The notes: generated from the sequence alone by a model not told the origin. Numbered from the stretch's first letter, positions 1 to 9,530 are shown. The stretch is DNA of 64,000 nt from Billgrantia endophytica (GCF_002879615.1 NZ_PNRF01000028.1:62001-126000); one strand, 5' to 3'. Made by a program: numbers and translations.

Positions 1-1
1 T

Positions 2-871
2 GCCCACAGCGGGGTGAAGCGCATTCTGGTGTTGATGGTGCCTGCCCTGTTCGGGGTCTCGGTCTCGCAGATCAACCTGCTGCTCGATACCGTACTGGCC
101 TCGTTGCTGGCGCCAGGCAGCGTTTCCTGGCTCTACTATTCCGACCGCCTGGTCGAGCTGCCGCTGGGGGTATTCGGCATCGCCATCGGCACGGTGATAC
201 TGCCGGCACTGTCGAAGCGGCACGCATCCCAGTCCAGCGAGCACTTCGCCGCCATGCTCGACTGGGCGGTGCGGACGGTACTGCTGCTGGGCCTGCCGGC
301 AGCCCTGGCACTGGCGGTACTCGCCGAACCCCTGCTGATCTCGCTGTTCCATTATGGCGCCATGACCGGGCACGATATCACCATGGCCGCCATGAGCCTG
401 CGGGCCTACGCCTTCGGCCTGGTCGCGTTCATGCTGATCAAGGTGCTGGCGCCGGGCTTCTTCGCACGCCAGAACACCAAGACCCCGGTGAAGATCGGCA
501 TCATCGCCATGGTGGCCAACATGGTCTTCAACCTGATTCTTGTCTGGCCGCTGGCCCACGCCGGACTGGCGCTGGCAACATCGCTGTCGGCCTTCCTCAA
601 CGCCGGCCTGCTGGGCTGGTTGTTGTGGAAGGAGCGGGTACTGGTGTTCCAGCCCGGCTGGGGACGCTATGGCGTGCAACTGCTGGGTGGCTGTACGGTG
701 ATGAGCGTGGGGCTCGCTTGGCTCTCCCCCGACTGGCAGCAGTGGCTCGGCTGGGGAGTGTGGGTCCGGGTGCAGTGGCTGGCCTTGCTGGTGATCGCCG
801 GTGCGGCGGTCTACTTCGCCTGGCTGGCGGCGCTGGGCGTGCGTCTGCGGCACTTTCGAATGAGAGGGTAG
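2..871 (+). CDS. murJ: Lipid II flippase MurJ (C-terminal part, 5' end outside window)
   Basis: The frame is open from the first bases, so this is the C-terminal 290 or so residues of a protein whose family is about 510-530 long. MurJ (MVF family, MOP superfamily) flips lipid II across the inner membrane for peptidoglycan synthesis. The visible part is a series of hydrophobic helices with family-typical segments such as YYSDRLVELPLGVFGIA and APGFFARQNTKTPVKIG. It ends 152 bp before ribF, and murJ-ribF-ileS-lspA is the common gammaproteobacterial order. The GTG at 14 is internal, not a start. Identification is firm; the start cannot be seen. Confidence 0.93.
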   Translation, partial: AHSGVKRILVLMVPALFGVSVSQINLLLDTVLASLLAPGSVSWLYYSDRLVELPLGVFGIAIGTVILPALSKRHASQSSEHFAAMLDWAVRTVLLLGLPAALALAVLAEPLLISLFHYGAMTGHDITMAAMSLRAYAFGLVAFMLIKVLAPGFFARQNTKTPVKIGIIAMVANMVFNLILVWPLAHAGLALATSLSAFLNAGLLGWLLWKERVLVFQPGWGRYGVQLLGGCTVMSVGLAWLSPDWQQWLGWGVWVRVQWLALLVIAGAAVYFAWLAALGVRLRHFRMRG

Positions 872-948
872 GGGCGGCACGCCGAGGGGCGCTGGCCTGC
901 CCCTGGATCAGCCCCGGTCGTTCGGTGTCTCAAACACAGGCGGCCGGC

Positions 949-976
949 TGTCAAGGGGCGGGCTGTCCGGTATAAT
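949..976 (+). promoter_or_regulatory. Candidate sigma-70 promoter for ribF-ileS-lspA-fkpB-ispH
   Basis: A perfect TATAAT lies at 971-976 in the murJ-ribF gap, 48 bp before the ribF start. The -35 side (TGTCAA at 949-954, 16 bp spacer) is a weak match. A promoter here would drive the whole operon downstream. It is seen by consensus only, with no start-site evidence. Confidence 0.45.
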
Positions 977-1023
977 CCGGCACTTTATCTTGTTTCGATC
1001 TTTACGGGGCTGCGGCGATATTC

Positions 1024-2118
1024 ATGGAAGTGATTCGAGGACTGCACAACCTGCGCGACGAGCATCGCGGCTGCGTGGCCACCATCGGCAACTTCGATGG
1101 GGTACATCGCGGCCATCAGGCGATTCTCGATCAGTGCCGCGAGCAGGCCTCCAGGCTTCAACTGCCGGTAACGGTCGTGGTCTTCGAGCCCCAGCCCCGC
1201 GAATTCTTCGCCGGCGATCAGGCCCCGCCGCGCCTGACGCGGCTGCGTGAAAAAGTGCGCCTGCTGGGGGAGGCGGGAGTGGAGACCGTGCTCTGCCTGC
1301 CATTCAACGATGCGCTGCGAAGCCTGACGGCTCGTGAATTCATCGACCGGGTTCTGGTCGAAGGGCTAGGCGTCCGCCATCTGGTGGTCGGGGATGATTT
1401 CCGCTTCGGCTGCGACCGCAGCGGTGATTTCAACCTGTTGACCGAAGAGGGCGAACGACGCGGGCCCCATGGTTTCAGCGTCGAGCACACCCGCACTTTC
1501 ACCCTGGACGACGAGCGGGTTTCCAGTACCCGGGTGCGCACCCTGCTGGCCAGCGGCAATTTTGCCCAGGCAGCCCGCATGCTCAACCGGCCCTACCGCC
1601 TGGGTGGTCGAGTCGTGGCGGACCAGAAGCTTGGGCGCACCATCGGCGTGCCCACCGCCAATCTTCCGCTGCTGCCATTACCCCTGGCCCTGCGGGGGGT
1701 CTATGCGGTGGTGACCGAACTGTCCGGAGGGCGCCGCCTGCAGGGTGTGGCCAACATCGGCTGGCGGCCCACGATGGGCAGCACCCGACCGGTGCTGGAG
1801 GTCCACCTGTTCGATTTTGACGGCGACCTCTACGGCAAGCGGCTGACGGTATTTCCGTGTGCCAAGCTGCGCGGCGAGGTGAAGTTCGAGGATTTCGAGG
1901 TCCTCAAGCGACAGATCGCTGCCGATCAGGTGCGTGCCCGTTGCTATTTTGCCGACGCTTACCGCTCGGCAGCGCGCGATGTCGAAGCCGGGACTTCTTC
2001 AGTAGAAGGCTTCGGCCTGTCAGACGACACACTTCCACTGGCATCGGCGCCGCTGGCGCGCGAGGCCGTGGCTTCCGAACTTTCGGCGGGAAGCTCCGCC
2101 GACCACGACGACGGCTGA
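1024..2118 (+). CDS. ribF: Bifunctional riboflavin kinase / FMN adenylyltransferase
   Basis: The enzyme makes FMN from riboflavin and then FAD from FMN, in the cytoplasm. The N-terminal FAD synthetase domain carries [10 protein letters not shown] at residues 22-31 and the segment [16 protein letters not shown]; the C-terminal riboflavin kinase domain has [11 protein letters not shown] near residue 206. The core ends near residue 316. About 48 further residues, rich in Ser, Ala, Asp and Glu, follow, making the protein 364 residues instead of the usual 305-320. The ATG at 1024 is the only start that keeps the N-terminal motif at its normal place. The ileS start follows 10 bp after the stop, so the two are cotranscribed. 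Confidence 0.97.
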   Translation: MEVIRGLHNLRDEHRGCVATIGNFDGVHRGHQAILDQCREQASRLQLPVTVVVFEPQPREFFAGDQAPPRLTRLREKVRLLGEAGVETVLCLPFNDALRSLTAREFIDRVLVEGLGVRHLVVGDDFRFGCDRSGDFNLLTEEGERRGPHGFSVEHTRTFTLDDERVSSTRVRTLLASGNFAQAARMLNRPYRLGGRVVADQKLGRTIGVPTANLPLLPLPLALRGVYAVVTELSGGRRLQGVANIGWRPTMGSTRPVLEVHLFDFDGDLYGKRLTVFPCAKLRGEVKFEDFEVLKRQIAADQVRARCYFADAYRSAARDVEAGTSSVEGFGLSDDTLPLASAPLAREAVASELSAGSSADHDDG

Positions 2119-2128
2119 CTTCCAGGAT

Positions 2129-4963
2129 ATGAGCGACTACAAGCACACACTGAACCTGCCCGAAACCGACTTTCCCATGCGCGGCATGCTGCCCAGGCGT
2201 GAGCCCGACCGAGTGGCACAGTGGCAGGAAATGAAGCTCTATCAGCGGCTGCGAGAAGAGCGCCGTGGCCGTGAGCAGTTCGTGTTGCACGATGGCCCTC
2301 CCTACGCCAACGGCAGTATCCATATCGGTCATGCCGTCAACAAGATTCTCAAGGACATCATCGTCAAGTCGAAGAACCTGGCCGGCTTCGACGCCCCCTA
2401 CGTGCCGGGCTGGGACTGCCATGGCCTGCCCATCGAGCACAAGGTGGAGACCACCCACGGCAAGCACCTGGAAGCGCAGAAGGCCCGCGAGCTGTGCCGC
2501 GAATACGCCGGAGAACAGATCCGGACCCAGTTGACCGACTTCGTGCGGCTGGGTGTGATCGGTGACTGGGACAACCCCTATCGTTCCATGGACTATGCCA
2601 ACGAAGCTGGCGAGATTCGTGCCCTGGCCGACATGGTCGAGGCCGGCTACGTGTTCAAGGGGCTCAAGCCCGTCAACTGGTGCTTCGACTGCGGCTCGGC
2701 CTTGGCCGAGGCCGAAGTGGAATACCAGGACAAGCAGTCCGATGCCATCGATGTCGCCTTCCCGGCCGCCGACGAGACGAAGCTGGCGGCCGCCTTCGGC
2801 CTCGAATCGCTGGCCAGGCCCGCCGCCATCGTGATCTGGACCACGACGCCCTGGACCATCCCGGCCAACCAGGCACTCAACGTTCATCCGGCCTTCACCT
2901 ATGCACTGGTGGACACCGGCGAGCGGCTGCTGGTGCTGGCCGAAGAGCTGGTGGAAAGCTGTCTCGAACGCTTCGGGCTGACCGGTCGCGTGATCGCCAC
3001 GACCAGGGGCGAGGCGTTGGACCAGGTCGCTTTCCGTCATCCTTTCTACGATCGCCTGTCGCCCGTCTACCTGGCCGATTACGTGGAATCCGAAGTGGGC
3101 AGTACGGGTATCGTCCACTCGTCCCCTGCCTATGGCGTGGATGACTTCAATACCTGCCGCGCCTACGGCATGGATTTCAGCGAGATCAAGAGTCCCGTGC
3201 AGGGCAACGGCGTGTATGCCGACGACCTTCCCTTCTTCGGCGGCCAGATGATCTGGAAGGCCAATGCCCGGATCGTCGATAAGCTGCGCGAGGTGGGGGC
3301 GCTGCTGGCCCACCATCCGATCACCCACAGCTACATGCACTGCTGGCGCCACAAGACGCCGGTGATCTACCGGGCCACCGCCCAGTGGTTCGTGGGCATG
3401 GACGTGGCGGGCAAGGACGGCAAGAGCCTGCGCCAGCGCGCCCTGGAGGGCATCGAGGCCACGCACTTCACGCCGGCCTGGGGGCAGGCGCGACTGCACT
3501 CCATGATCGTCAATCGTCCCGACTGGTGCATCTCGCGCCAGCGTAACTGGGGTGTGCCGATCCCGTTCTTCCTGCACAAGACCACCGGTGAGCTCCATCC
3601 GCGTACCGTCGAGCTGATGGAGGAGGCCGCCAGGCGCGTCGAGAAGGAGGGCATCGATGCCTGGTTCCGTCTCGACCCGGCAGAGCTGCTGGGCAATGAG
3701 GCCGCCGACTACGACAAGGTCACCGATACCCTGGACGTGTGGTTCGACTCCGGCACCACCCACCGGCATGTGCTGCGTGGCTCCCACCCCCATGGACACG
3801 ACCAGGGCCCGCGGGCGGACCTTTACCTGGAGGGCTCCGACCAGCACCGCGGCTGGTTCCATTCCTCGCTGCTGACCGGCTGCGCCATCGATGGCCATCC
3901 GCCGTATCGCGGGCTGCTGACCCACGGTTTCACCGTGGACGCCCAGGGTCGCAAGATGTCCAAGTCCATGGGCAACGTGGTAGCCCCGCAGGAAGTGATG
4001 GACAGGCTCGGCGCCGACATTCTTCGCCTGTGGGTCGCTTCCACCGACTACTCCGGCGAGATGGCGGTCTCCGACGAGATCCTCAAGCGCACTGCCGACG
4101 TCTATCGTCGTATTCGCAACACGGCACGCTTCCTGCTCGCCAACCTCAACGGCTTCGATCCGGCTCGGGACCAGGTGGCATTCGACGACATGCTGGCGCT
4201 GGACCAGTGGGTGGTGGATCGTGCCGCTCAACTGCAGGCACGTATCGAAGCCGCCTATGAGGAGTACCGTTTTCTCGATGTCTACCAGCAAGTCCACACC
4301 TTCTGTTCCCGCGAGCTGGGCGGTTTCTACCTGGACGTGATCAAGGATCGCCAGTACACCACCCAGGCCGACTCACTGGCCCGGCGCAGCTGCCAGACCG
4401 CGCTCTACCAGGTGGTGGAAGCGCTGACCCGCTGGGTGGCACCGATCCTGTCGTTCACCGCCGAGGAAATCTACGAACACATCCCTGGCAAGCGCACCGA
4501 CAGCGTGCTGCTCGAAACCTACTACGAAGGGCTCTCGACCCTGGCGGACGATGCCGAGATGGGGCGCGACTTCTGGGAGCAGGTCCTCGAGGTCAAGCAG
4601 GCGGTCAACAAGTGCCTGGAGGACGCCCGCAACGCCAAGACCATCAAGGGCAGCCTGGCCGCCGAGGTCACGCTGTACGTCAGTGACGAGCTGCTGGCGA
4701 CCCTCGCCAAGCTGGGCGAGGAGCTGCGCTTCGTGATGCTGACCAGCGAGGTGCGCCTGGCTCCTCTCGACGAAGGCCTGGACGCCGAGGCCACCGAGCT
4801 GGATGGCCTGAAGGTGGCCGTCTCGGCCAGCGAGCATCAGAAGTGCGAGCGCTGCTGGCATCATCGCGAGGAGGTGGGCTCGCACAGCGAATACCCCGAC
4901 CTGTGCGGCCGCTGCATTGGCAACCTGCCGGATGGCTCCGGCGAAGTGCGCCACTATGCGTAA
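2129..4963 (+). CDS. ileS: Isoleucyl-tRNA synthetase
   Basis: This class I synthetase charges tRNA-Ile; it has 944 residues, the usual length for bacterial IleS type 1. HIGH stands at residues 65-68 inside [17 protein letters not shown], and KMSKS at 609-613. The C-terminal zinc finger is visible as CERCWHHRE followed by CGRC. The CP1 editing domain lies between about 180 and 400. The gene sits between ribF and lspA as in most gammaproteobacteria. The start ATG has a weak upstream CAGGAT. Confidence 0.98.
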   Translation: MSDYKHTLNLPETDFPMRGMLPRREPDRVAQWQEMKLYQRLREERRGREQFVLHDGPPYANGSIHIGHAVNKILKDIIVKSKNLAGFDAPYVPGWDCHGLPIEHKVETTHGKHLEAQKARELCREYAGEQIRTQLTDFVRLGVIGDWDNPYRSMDYANEAGEIRALADMVEAGYVFKGLKPVNWCFDCGSALAEAEVEYQDKQSDAIDVAFPAADETKLAAAFGLESLARPAAIVIWTTTPWTIPANQALNVHPAFTYALVDTGERLLVLAEELVESCLERFGLTGRVIATTRGEALDQVAFRHPFYDRLSPVYLADYVESEVGSTGIVHSSPAYGVDDFNTCRAYGMDFSEIKSPVQGNGVYADDLPFFGGQMIWKANARIVDKLREVGALLAHHPITHSYMHCWRHKTPVIYRATAQWFVGMDVAGKDGKSLRQRALEGIEATHFTPAWGQARLHSMIVNRPDWCISRQRNWGVPIPFFLHKTTGELHPRTVELMEEAARRVEKEGIDAWFRLDPAELLGNEAADYDKVTDTLDVWFDSGTTHRHVLRGSHPHGHDQGPRADLYLEGSDQHRGWFHSSLLTGCAIDGHPPYRGLLTHGFTVDAQGRKMSKSMGNVVAPQEVMDRLGADILRLWVASTDYSGEMAVSDEILKRTADVYRRIRNTARFLLANLNGFDPARDQVAFDDMLALDQWVVDRAAQLQARIEAAYEEYRFLDVYQQVHTFCSRELGGFYLDVIKDRQYTTQADSLARRSCQTALYQVVEALTRWVAPILSFTAEEIYEHIPGKRTDSVLLETYYEGLSTLADDAEMGRDFWEQVLEVKQAVNKCLEDARNAKTIKGSLAAEVTLYVSDELLATLAKLGEELRFVMLTSEVRLAPLDEGLDAEATELDGLKVAVSASEHQKCERCWHHREEVGSHSEYPDLCGRCIGNLPDGSGEVRHYA

Positions 4964-4967
4964 GGAG

Positions 4968-5522
4968 ATGAACAAGGAAACGAGCAAGGAGAAGGGGGCC
5001 AGGGAGGACGCACCGAGCGTATCGGTGCCCCCCATGTCACGGCCGCTGCGCTGGCTGTGGCTGGCGGTGGCCGTGGTGGCGCTGGACCTGGGTACCAAGG
5101 CGCTCATGTCCAGCCTGCTTACCTATGGCCAGCCGGTTGAGGTGCTGCCTTTCTTCAATCTGACGCTGCTGCACAACACTGGCGCGGCCTTCAGCTTCCT
5201 GGCCGGCCATCCTGGCTGGCAGCGCTGGTTCTTCGCCGTCATTGCCGTGGGGGCCAGCATCGGCCTGACCATCTGGATGAGCCGGCTCAAGGCAGACGAA
5301 CCGCTGCTGGGAGCCTCGCTGGCCCTGATCATCGGTGGCGCCCTGGGCAATCTCCATGATCGCCTGGTGCATGGCTACGTCGTGGACTTCCTCTCCTTCC
5401 ATGTGGCCGGCTGGTACTACCCGGCCTTCAACGTGGCGGATATCGGTATCACCCTGGGGGCCGTCGGCCTGATCTGGGAATCCGTCTTCGAAGGGCGCAA
5501 GCAATCGCGCCGCCGTGGCTGA
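4968..5522 (+). CDS. lspA: Lipoprotein signal peptidase (signal peptidase II)
   Basis: LspA is the inner-membrane aspartyl protease that removes signal peptides from diacylated prolipoproteins. Four hydrophobic helices are visible, and the family motifs appear in order: the NTGAAFSFL segment, GNLHDRLVHGYVVDF and FNVADIGITLG, the last two carrying the catalytic aspartates. From the ATG at 4968 the protein has 184 residues. The AAGGAG touching that codon overlaps the ileS stop. The internal ATG at 5034 would give 162 residues, closer to the family, so the first 22 polar residues may not be translated. Several lipoproteins encoded in this window are substrates by inference. Confidence 0.94.
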   Translation: MNKETSKEKGAREDAPSVSVPPMSRPLRWLWLAVAVVALDLGTKALMSSLLTYGQPVEVLPFFNLTLLHNTGAAFSFLAGHPGWQRWFFAVIAVGASIGLTIWMSRLKADEPLLGASLALIIGGALGNLHDRLVHGYVVDFLSFHVAGWYYPAFNVADIGITLGAVGLIWESVFEGRKQSRRRG

Positions 5523-5575
5523 TGCTGACACGCACACCCTGAGCCGCGGCCTGACAGTACAGAGCGAGAGTCACA

Positions 5576-6022
5576 ATGAGCGAATACCGTATCGGTGAAG
5601 GCATGGAAATCACCCTGCACTTCACCCTCAAGCTGGAGGACGGCACCGTCGTCGACTCCACCCGCGACAAGCAACCCGCCACCTTCCAGTTGGGGGATGG
5701 CAACCTGCCGCCGGGGTTCGAGAATCCACTGAAGGGAATGACGGATGGCGAGCACGGCAGCTTCCAGATCACCCCGGAGCACGCCTTTGGCCAGCATAAC
5801 CCCCAGAACATCCAGCGACTCGGCCGCGACGATTTCGAAGAGATCGAGCCCGAAGTCGGCACCGTGATGTCGTTCGCCGACCCTTCGGGTGGTGAACTGC
5901 CCGGGGTGATCACCAGCGTCGACGACAAGCAGGTGGAAGTCGACTTCAATCATCCGCTTGCCGGGCGTATCCTGACCTTCGAGGTCGAGGTAATTGACGT
6001 TAGGCCCGCGCAGACGCACTGA
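5576..6022 (+). CDS. fkpB: FKBP-type peptidyl-prolyl isomerase, SlpA/FkpB type
   Basis: This is a small cytoplasmic FKBP-type prolyl isomerase of the SlyD/SlpA class, 148 residues. The FKBP half-domains are visible as LEDGTVVDSTRDKQPATFQL and GFENPLKGMTDGEHG, with the inserted IF (flap) domain around EHAFGQHNPQNIQRL and the C-terminal LTFEVEVIDV strand. The GGTGEG region seen in longer SlyD is absent, as is a His-rich tail, which favours SlpA/FkpB over SlyD. It lies between lspA and ispH as in E. coli and Pseudomonas. GAGCGAGAG precedes the ATG. Confidence 0.93.
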   Translation: MSEYRIGEGMEITLHFTLKLEDGTVVDSTRDKQPATFQLGDGNLPPGFENPLKGMTDGEHGSFQITPEHAFGQHNPQNIQRLGRDDFEEIEPEVGTVMSFADPSGGELPGVITSVDDKQVEVDFNHPLAGRILTFEVEVIDVRPAQTH

Positions 6023-6051
6023 GCGGTTAGCTCTATGATCGACTGTCATAA

Positions 6052-6152
6052 GGGCGTCGGGGGCAGGTCGTAGTGGAGGCCTTTTGCCAGGGAAGGCAAA
6101 AGTAGCGCCCAGGGATGGGTTCACAGCGCCTCCGCGAAGACCTGCCGCCGAG
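6052..6152 (+). ncRNA. Intra-operon structured element, copy A (tandem hairpins, GNRA loop)
   Basis: The element lies between fkpB and ispH. An outer stem pairs GGCAGGTC (6062-6069) with GACCTGCC (6139-6146), and an inner stem pairs GGAGGC (6075-6080) with GCCTCC (6128-6133). Inside are a hairpin CTTTTGCC/GGCAAAAG (6081-6102) and a short hairpin CCCA-GGGA-TGGG (6108-6119) with a GNRA loop. Bases 6102-6133 are identical to blocks at 34135-34166 and 34724-34755 on the other strand. All three copies read the same way relative to the flanking genes. It is probably a dispersed Halomonas repeat; an RNA role is inference. Confidence 0.7.
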
Positions 6153-6208
6153 ATAGCCCTGGACTGGAATACCAACATCAGATGCCAAGGCATCAAGGCG
6201 ACGTAACC

Positions 6209-7177
6209 ATGCAAGCTAACTCCGTGCGAATCAAGCTGGCCAATCCCCGCGGTTTCTGTGCCGGCGTCGACCGCGCCATCGAGATCGTCAATCGCGCCCT
6301 GGATGTCTTTGGCCCGCCGATCTACGTACGCCATGAGGTGGTTCACAACCGCTTCGTGGTGGACACGTTGCGCGAGCGTGGCGCCATCTTCGTCGAGGAG
6401 CTCCATGAAGTGCCCGACGACGTCATCGTCATCTTCTCGGCCCACGGTGTCTCCCGCGCCGTGCAGGAGGACGCCGAGCGTCGCGGGCTCAAGGTCTTCG
6501 ACGCCACCTGTCCGCTGGTGACCAAGGTCCACATGGAGGTGCTGCGCTACGCCAGGCGCGGGCAGGAGTGCATCCTCATCGGCCACGCCGGGCACCCCGA
6601 GGTGGAAGGTACCATGGGGCGCTACGACACCAGCCATGGCGGAGAGATCCATCTGGTGGAGGAGGAGGCCGACGTGGAGCGGCTGGCCGTCAAAGACCCC
6701 TCGCGGCTCTCCTTCGTGACCCAGACGACCCTTTCCATGGATGACACCGCCCGGGTGATCGATGCCCTCCGGGCCAAGTTTCCCGAGATAGAGGGGCCGC
6801 GCAAGGACGACATTTGCTACGCCACTCAAAACCGCCAGGATGCGGTGCGTGAGCTGGCGGCAGGCAGCGACCTGCTGCTGGTGGTGGGCAGCCCCAACAG
6901 CTCCAACTCCAACCGCCTGCGTGAACTGGCCGAGCGGGTCGGCACGCCGGCCTATCTGATCGACGATGCCGACCAGATCGATGCCAACTGGCTGGAAGGG
7001 GTACGAACCATTGGCATCACCGCTGGCGCCAGTGCCCCGGAAGTGCTGGTGAAGGGTGTCATCGAGCGGCTGCAGGGTCTGGGCGCGCAGGCGCCGGAGG
7101 AGTTGGCCGGCCGCGAAGAAACCATCACCTTCTCCATGCCCCGCGAGCTACGCGAGCGTGTGATCGTCAGCGATTAG
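6209..7177 (+). CDS. ispH: 4-hydroxy-3-methylbut-2-enyl diphosphate reductase
   Basis: IspH (LytB) carries out the last step of the MEP isoprenoid pathway, reducing HMBPP to IPP and DMAPP with a [4Fe-4S] cluster. The three cluster cysteines are at 17 ([10 protein letters not shown]), 101 (DATCPLV) and 203 ([11 protein letters not shown]). The substrate-binding HEVVHN and TQTTLS segments are also present. With the ATG at 6209, preceded by AAGGCGAC, the protein has 322 residues, matching the family; the in-frame ATG at 6182 adds nine residues without a ribosome site. It is the last gene of the ribF operon. Confidence 0.97.
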   Translation: MQANSVRIKLANPRGFCAGVDRAIEIVNRALDVFGPPIYVRHEVVHNRFVVDTLRERGAIFVEELHEVPDDVIVIFSAHGVSRAVQEDAERRGLKVFDATCPLVTKVHMEVLRYARRGQECILIGHAGHPEVEGTMGRYDTSHGGEIHLVEEEADVERLAVKDPSRLSFVTQTTLSMDDTARVIDALRAKFPEIEGPRKDDICYATQNRQDAVRELAAGSDLLLVVGSPNSSNSNRLRELAERVGTPAYLIDDADQIDANWLEGVRTIGITAGASAPEVLVKGVIERLQGLGAQAPEELAGREETITFSMPRELRERVIVSD

Positions 7178-7249
7178 CGATTCCCGGGGGCAGGCTTGGC
7201 CGTCTGGTGCCGGTGTGTAACAAGGTATTCTGCGCTTCAATGGGGCAAG

Positions 7250-7275
7250 AGCCGGGCAAACGCCCGGCTTTTTTG
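7250..7275 (+). terminator. Rho-independent terminator after ispH
   Basis: The hairpin AGCCGGGC-AAAC-GCCCGGCT is followed by a run of T, 73 bp after the ispH stop. It closes the ribF-ispH operon and separates it from the pilin genes. Confidence 0.9.
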
Positions 7276-7395
7276 ATGGTGCGGCTAGCAGATGGCGGTG
7301 TCATGATTCATAATGAAACAGAATGTAACTGAATGATGGGGAAGCGCCGAGTGACGACGTACGCCAGTCCGGCTCGACAACGATCTCGACACGAC

Positions 7396-7770
7396 ATGCC
7401 CTGGTCCGAGCGTGGCTTCACGTTGATCGAGCTGATGATCGCCGTCGCCGTGATCGCGATCCTGGCCGCGATTGCGATTCCCAATTATCAGAACCATGTC
7501 AGAAATGCGCGCGTGACGGATGGTCAGTCGAAATTACTGGAGATGGCCGGTCGCTTGGAACGTTGCTATACGGCTACCCATTCCTATGCGAACTGCTTGT
7601 CGCTACCCGTTGACTCTGAAGAGAAATTCTACACGATCAGTTTTTCAGGGACGCCGACTGCCTCAACCTTCACTTTGCGAGCGTCAGCCAACATTTCCGG
7701 GCAGGTCAAATGTGCTTGGCTTGAGGTTGACCAGACAGGTGAGCGGGACAGCGATAATGACTGCTGGTAG
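7396..7770 (+). CDS. pilE: Type IV pilin, PilE-like minor pilin
   Basis: The class III leader is cut by prepilin peptidase at G/FTLIEL, followed by the hydrophobic pilin helix (MIAVAVIAILAAIAIP) and the NYQNHVRNARVTDGQS segment. The globular part carries RCY...SYANC and a C-terminal Cys pair (CAWLEV and DNDCW), typical of PilE/ComP-type minor pilins. A six-residue leader before the glycine (ATG 7396) fits type IVa pilins. An upstream ATG at 7333, or a GTG at 7351 with GGGGAAG before it, would give a longer leader. In Pseudomonas aeruginosa pilE also lies beside ispH. GC is visibly lower than in ispH. Confidence 0.85.
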   Translation: MPWSERGFTLIELMIAVAVIAILAAIAIPNYQNHVRNARVTDGQSKLLEMAGRLERCYTATHSYANCLSLPVDSEEKFYTISFSGTPTASTFTLRASANISGQVKCAWLEVDQTGERDSDNDCW

Positions 7771-7922
7771 CCGTGATAGACAAGCGGATTCGTCAATGTG
7801 CCGGACGCCCGGATTGTGCGTCCGTCTGCGAACTGACTGTTGCAAGCGGAGGAAAATGAGCGCGTGACAGAGGTGGTTTCATCAGGGCGAGCTGGAAAGC
7901 CACCGTCGGACTGAGATCTTCA

Positions 7923-8333
7923 ATGACATATCATCGGCAAGTCTCTGGTTTTACCTTAATCGAAGCACTGATCGCCTTGCTGGTGCTGTCCATCGGCTTA
8001 TTGGGCGTGGCGGCGATGCAACTCAAGGCATTGCAGAGCGCCCATATGGGATACCAGCGTGCCGTGGTCAGCCTGGCGGCGATCGATGCTCAGGAGAGGG
8101 CGTGGCAAGCCTTGTCAGAAAATGACGCTTGTCCGGGCTCTTCGCAATTGGCTGGTATCAATGACGATTGGATCGATGAATGGTTCGGGGGAATCCTGAT
8201 AGACGCCGGCAGCAGTCTTGGCACCACTGGCAATTGCGCCTATACCGTCACGGTGGATTGGGAAGAAGGGCGCTTTTCGGGAGGGGAGGAGAACCAGGCG
8301 TTCGTCTACCAATTCAGGCTTCCCGAATCATGA
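7923..8333 (+). CDS. pilV: Type IV pilus minor pilin PilV-like
   Basis: This 136-residue pseudopilin has a short leader ending in SG/FTLIEALIALLVLSIGLLG, the PilV-type N-terminus, then the helix AMQLKALQSAHMGYQRA. The globular part contains two cysteines (DACPGS and GNCAYTV). Minor pilins prime pilus assembly in the inner membrane. It overlaps pilW by ATGA, so the two are translationally coupled. No clear ribosome site precedes the ATG, and 152 bp separate it from pilE. Confidence 0.85.
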   Translation: MTYHRQVSGFTLIEALIALLVLSIGLLGVAAMQLKALQSAHMGYQRAVVSLAAIDAQERAWQALSENDACPGSSQLAGINDDWIDEWFGGILIDAGSSLGTTGNCAYTVTVDWEEGRFSGGEENQAFVYQFRLPES

Positions 8334-8947
8334 ACGGTGGCAGGGGAATGACGGTAAGGCCAGGCAGAAAAAGGGCCGGAAGTGCGGGGCGACAGGGTGG
8401 TTTTACCCTGGTCGAGCTGATGGTGGCGCTGGTGATTGGTCTGATCATCACTCTGGGGGCTGGCCAGCTGTTCCTGATGGGGTTTCAGACCATTCGCCAG
8501 ACTGAGCTGCTGGGCAACAAGCAGGCAGCGCTCACCTTCGCCACCGAAACGCTCATCCGTGATATTCGCAGGGCGGATATGGTCGGTACCACGCCGCAGA
8601 TCTTCTTCACCGGGGGAGAGCTCCAGGTCAGCTTTCCCAATGGCGGTGACACGAATGCTTGTAATGAAGGCGATACGGTCGTCCGCATCTACAGGCTCAG
8701 CAATAACCAGCTCAATGCCCGAGAGGGGTGGGCCCTGTCCATGGCGCAGAATTGTGGGACGCCACCAAGCGGAGGGTTTGAGCCGCTGGTAAGTTCATTC
8801 GCCAGCGGGGGGTTCGGTTACGACGATAGCGCAACCGATGAAGCAAACGGTGTATGGGTGATCAATTTCTCGCTGCTCTCGGGCCAGGATGGGGAGACCG
8901 ATACGTACGCATTCAGGGCGGTGAATCGGAATGCCGCGATAGACTAG
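8330..8947 (+). CDS. pilW: Type IV pilus minor pilin PilW-like
   Basis: A 205-residue PilW-type protein with the cleavage motif GG/FTLVELMVALVIGLIITLGA and the long amphipathic start typical of PilW. The ATG at 8330 overlaps the pilV stop (ATGA). A second ATG at 8348 has AGGGGA directly before it and would give a leader closer to normal length. The usual partners pilX and pilY1 do not follow; the next gene is convergent and ends 10 bp away. PilW is usually longer (about 270-360 residues), so this copy is short. Confidence 0.8.
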   Translation: MNGGRGMTVRPGRKRAGSAGRQGGFTLVELMVALVIGLIITLGAGQLFLMGFQTIRQTELLGNKQAALTFATETLIRDIRRADMVGTTPQIFFTGGELQVSFPNGGDTNACNEGDTVVRIYRLSNNQLNAREGWALSMAQNCGTPPSGGFEPLVSSFASGGFGYDDSATDEANGVWVINFSLLSGQDGETDTYAFRAVNRNAAID

Positions 8948-8957
8948 TACGACTGTG

Positions 8958-9530
8958 TCAAAGGCACAGCCCTTCACTCACCCCTCGCCCGCAGTGGTAG
9001 CGGGTCTCGAGATGCTCGGCGTACCAGCCCCGGGTATCTCTTCGCATCTGTAGCCGGTAGTCCTGGCCCAGCACCGCGTCATCCTTGAAACCCCACTGCA
9101 TCACGATGCCGGTAGCGGTGTCGTCCTCCAGGTAGATTCGCTGGGTCTGCTCCCAGGCATCCTGCCCCAGTGACGCCATCAGGTCTGCTTCGCTCATCCA
9201 CTCCTGCAGCAGAGCGCCAGGTGATGCGTGTCGTTCGCCGCCGGCGCCAAGGTGCCGGGGGATGGGGCGCTGTGCCTCCTGCCAGGCGGTACTGCCGGGC
9301 TCGAAGCCGAGGTCGCCGGGGAGAGACGCACGATACATTGCCAGACGGGGCTGGCTGGTCAGGCCATCGCGGCTCCACTGCGGGGCGGGATGCTCGTTTC
9401 CTGCTGCCTCGCCACCTCTGCCGCTATCGGCGCTACTCGTCGTGTCGTGGTTGCTGGTAGTTGTGGTACAGCCGGCCAATAGGAGCACGGCAAGCCCCGA
9501 GGAGACGAGCCTGGAGTGGAATCGTTGCAT
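8958..9530 (-). CDS. Putative lipoprotein, unknown function
   Basis: The N-terminus MQRFHSRLVSSGLAVLLLAGC is a signal peptide with lipobox LLAG/C. A Thr/Ser-rich linker and a globular domain of about 140 residues follow. I do not recognise the domain; it is rich in Trp and acidic residues (WMSEADLMASLGQDAWEQ) and has two late cysteines (YHCGRGVSEGLC). The ATG at 9530 is preceded by GGAAGG; a GTG at 9557 would spoil the signal peptide. It is convergent with pilW. An outer-membrane or periplasmic location is inferred from the lipobox. Confidence 0.7.
   Translation of the reverse strand: MQRFHSRLVSSGLAVLLLAGCTTTTSNHDTTSSADSGRGGEAAGNEHPAPQWSRDGLTSQPRLAMYRASLPGDLGFEPGSTAWQEAQRPIPRHLGAGGERHASPGALLQEWMSEADLMASLGQDAWEQTQRIYLEDDTATGIVMQWGFKDDAVLGQDYRLQMRRDTRGWYAEHLETRYHCGRGVSEGLCL

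Noticed and set aside
1904..4297. Nearly 800-codon open frame antisense to ribF/ileS
   Set aside because: It mirrors the codon positions of ileS; long antisense frames are common in high-GC genes and the translation has a His/Gly/Val-rich composition with no domain.
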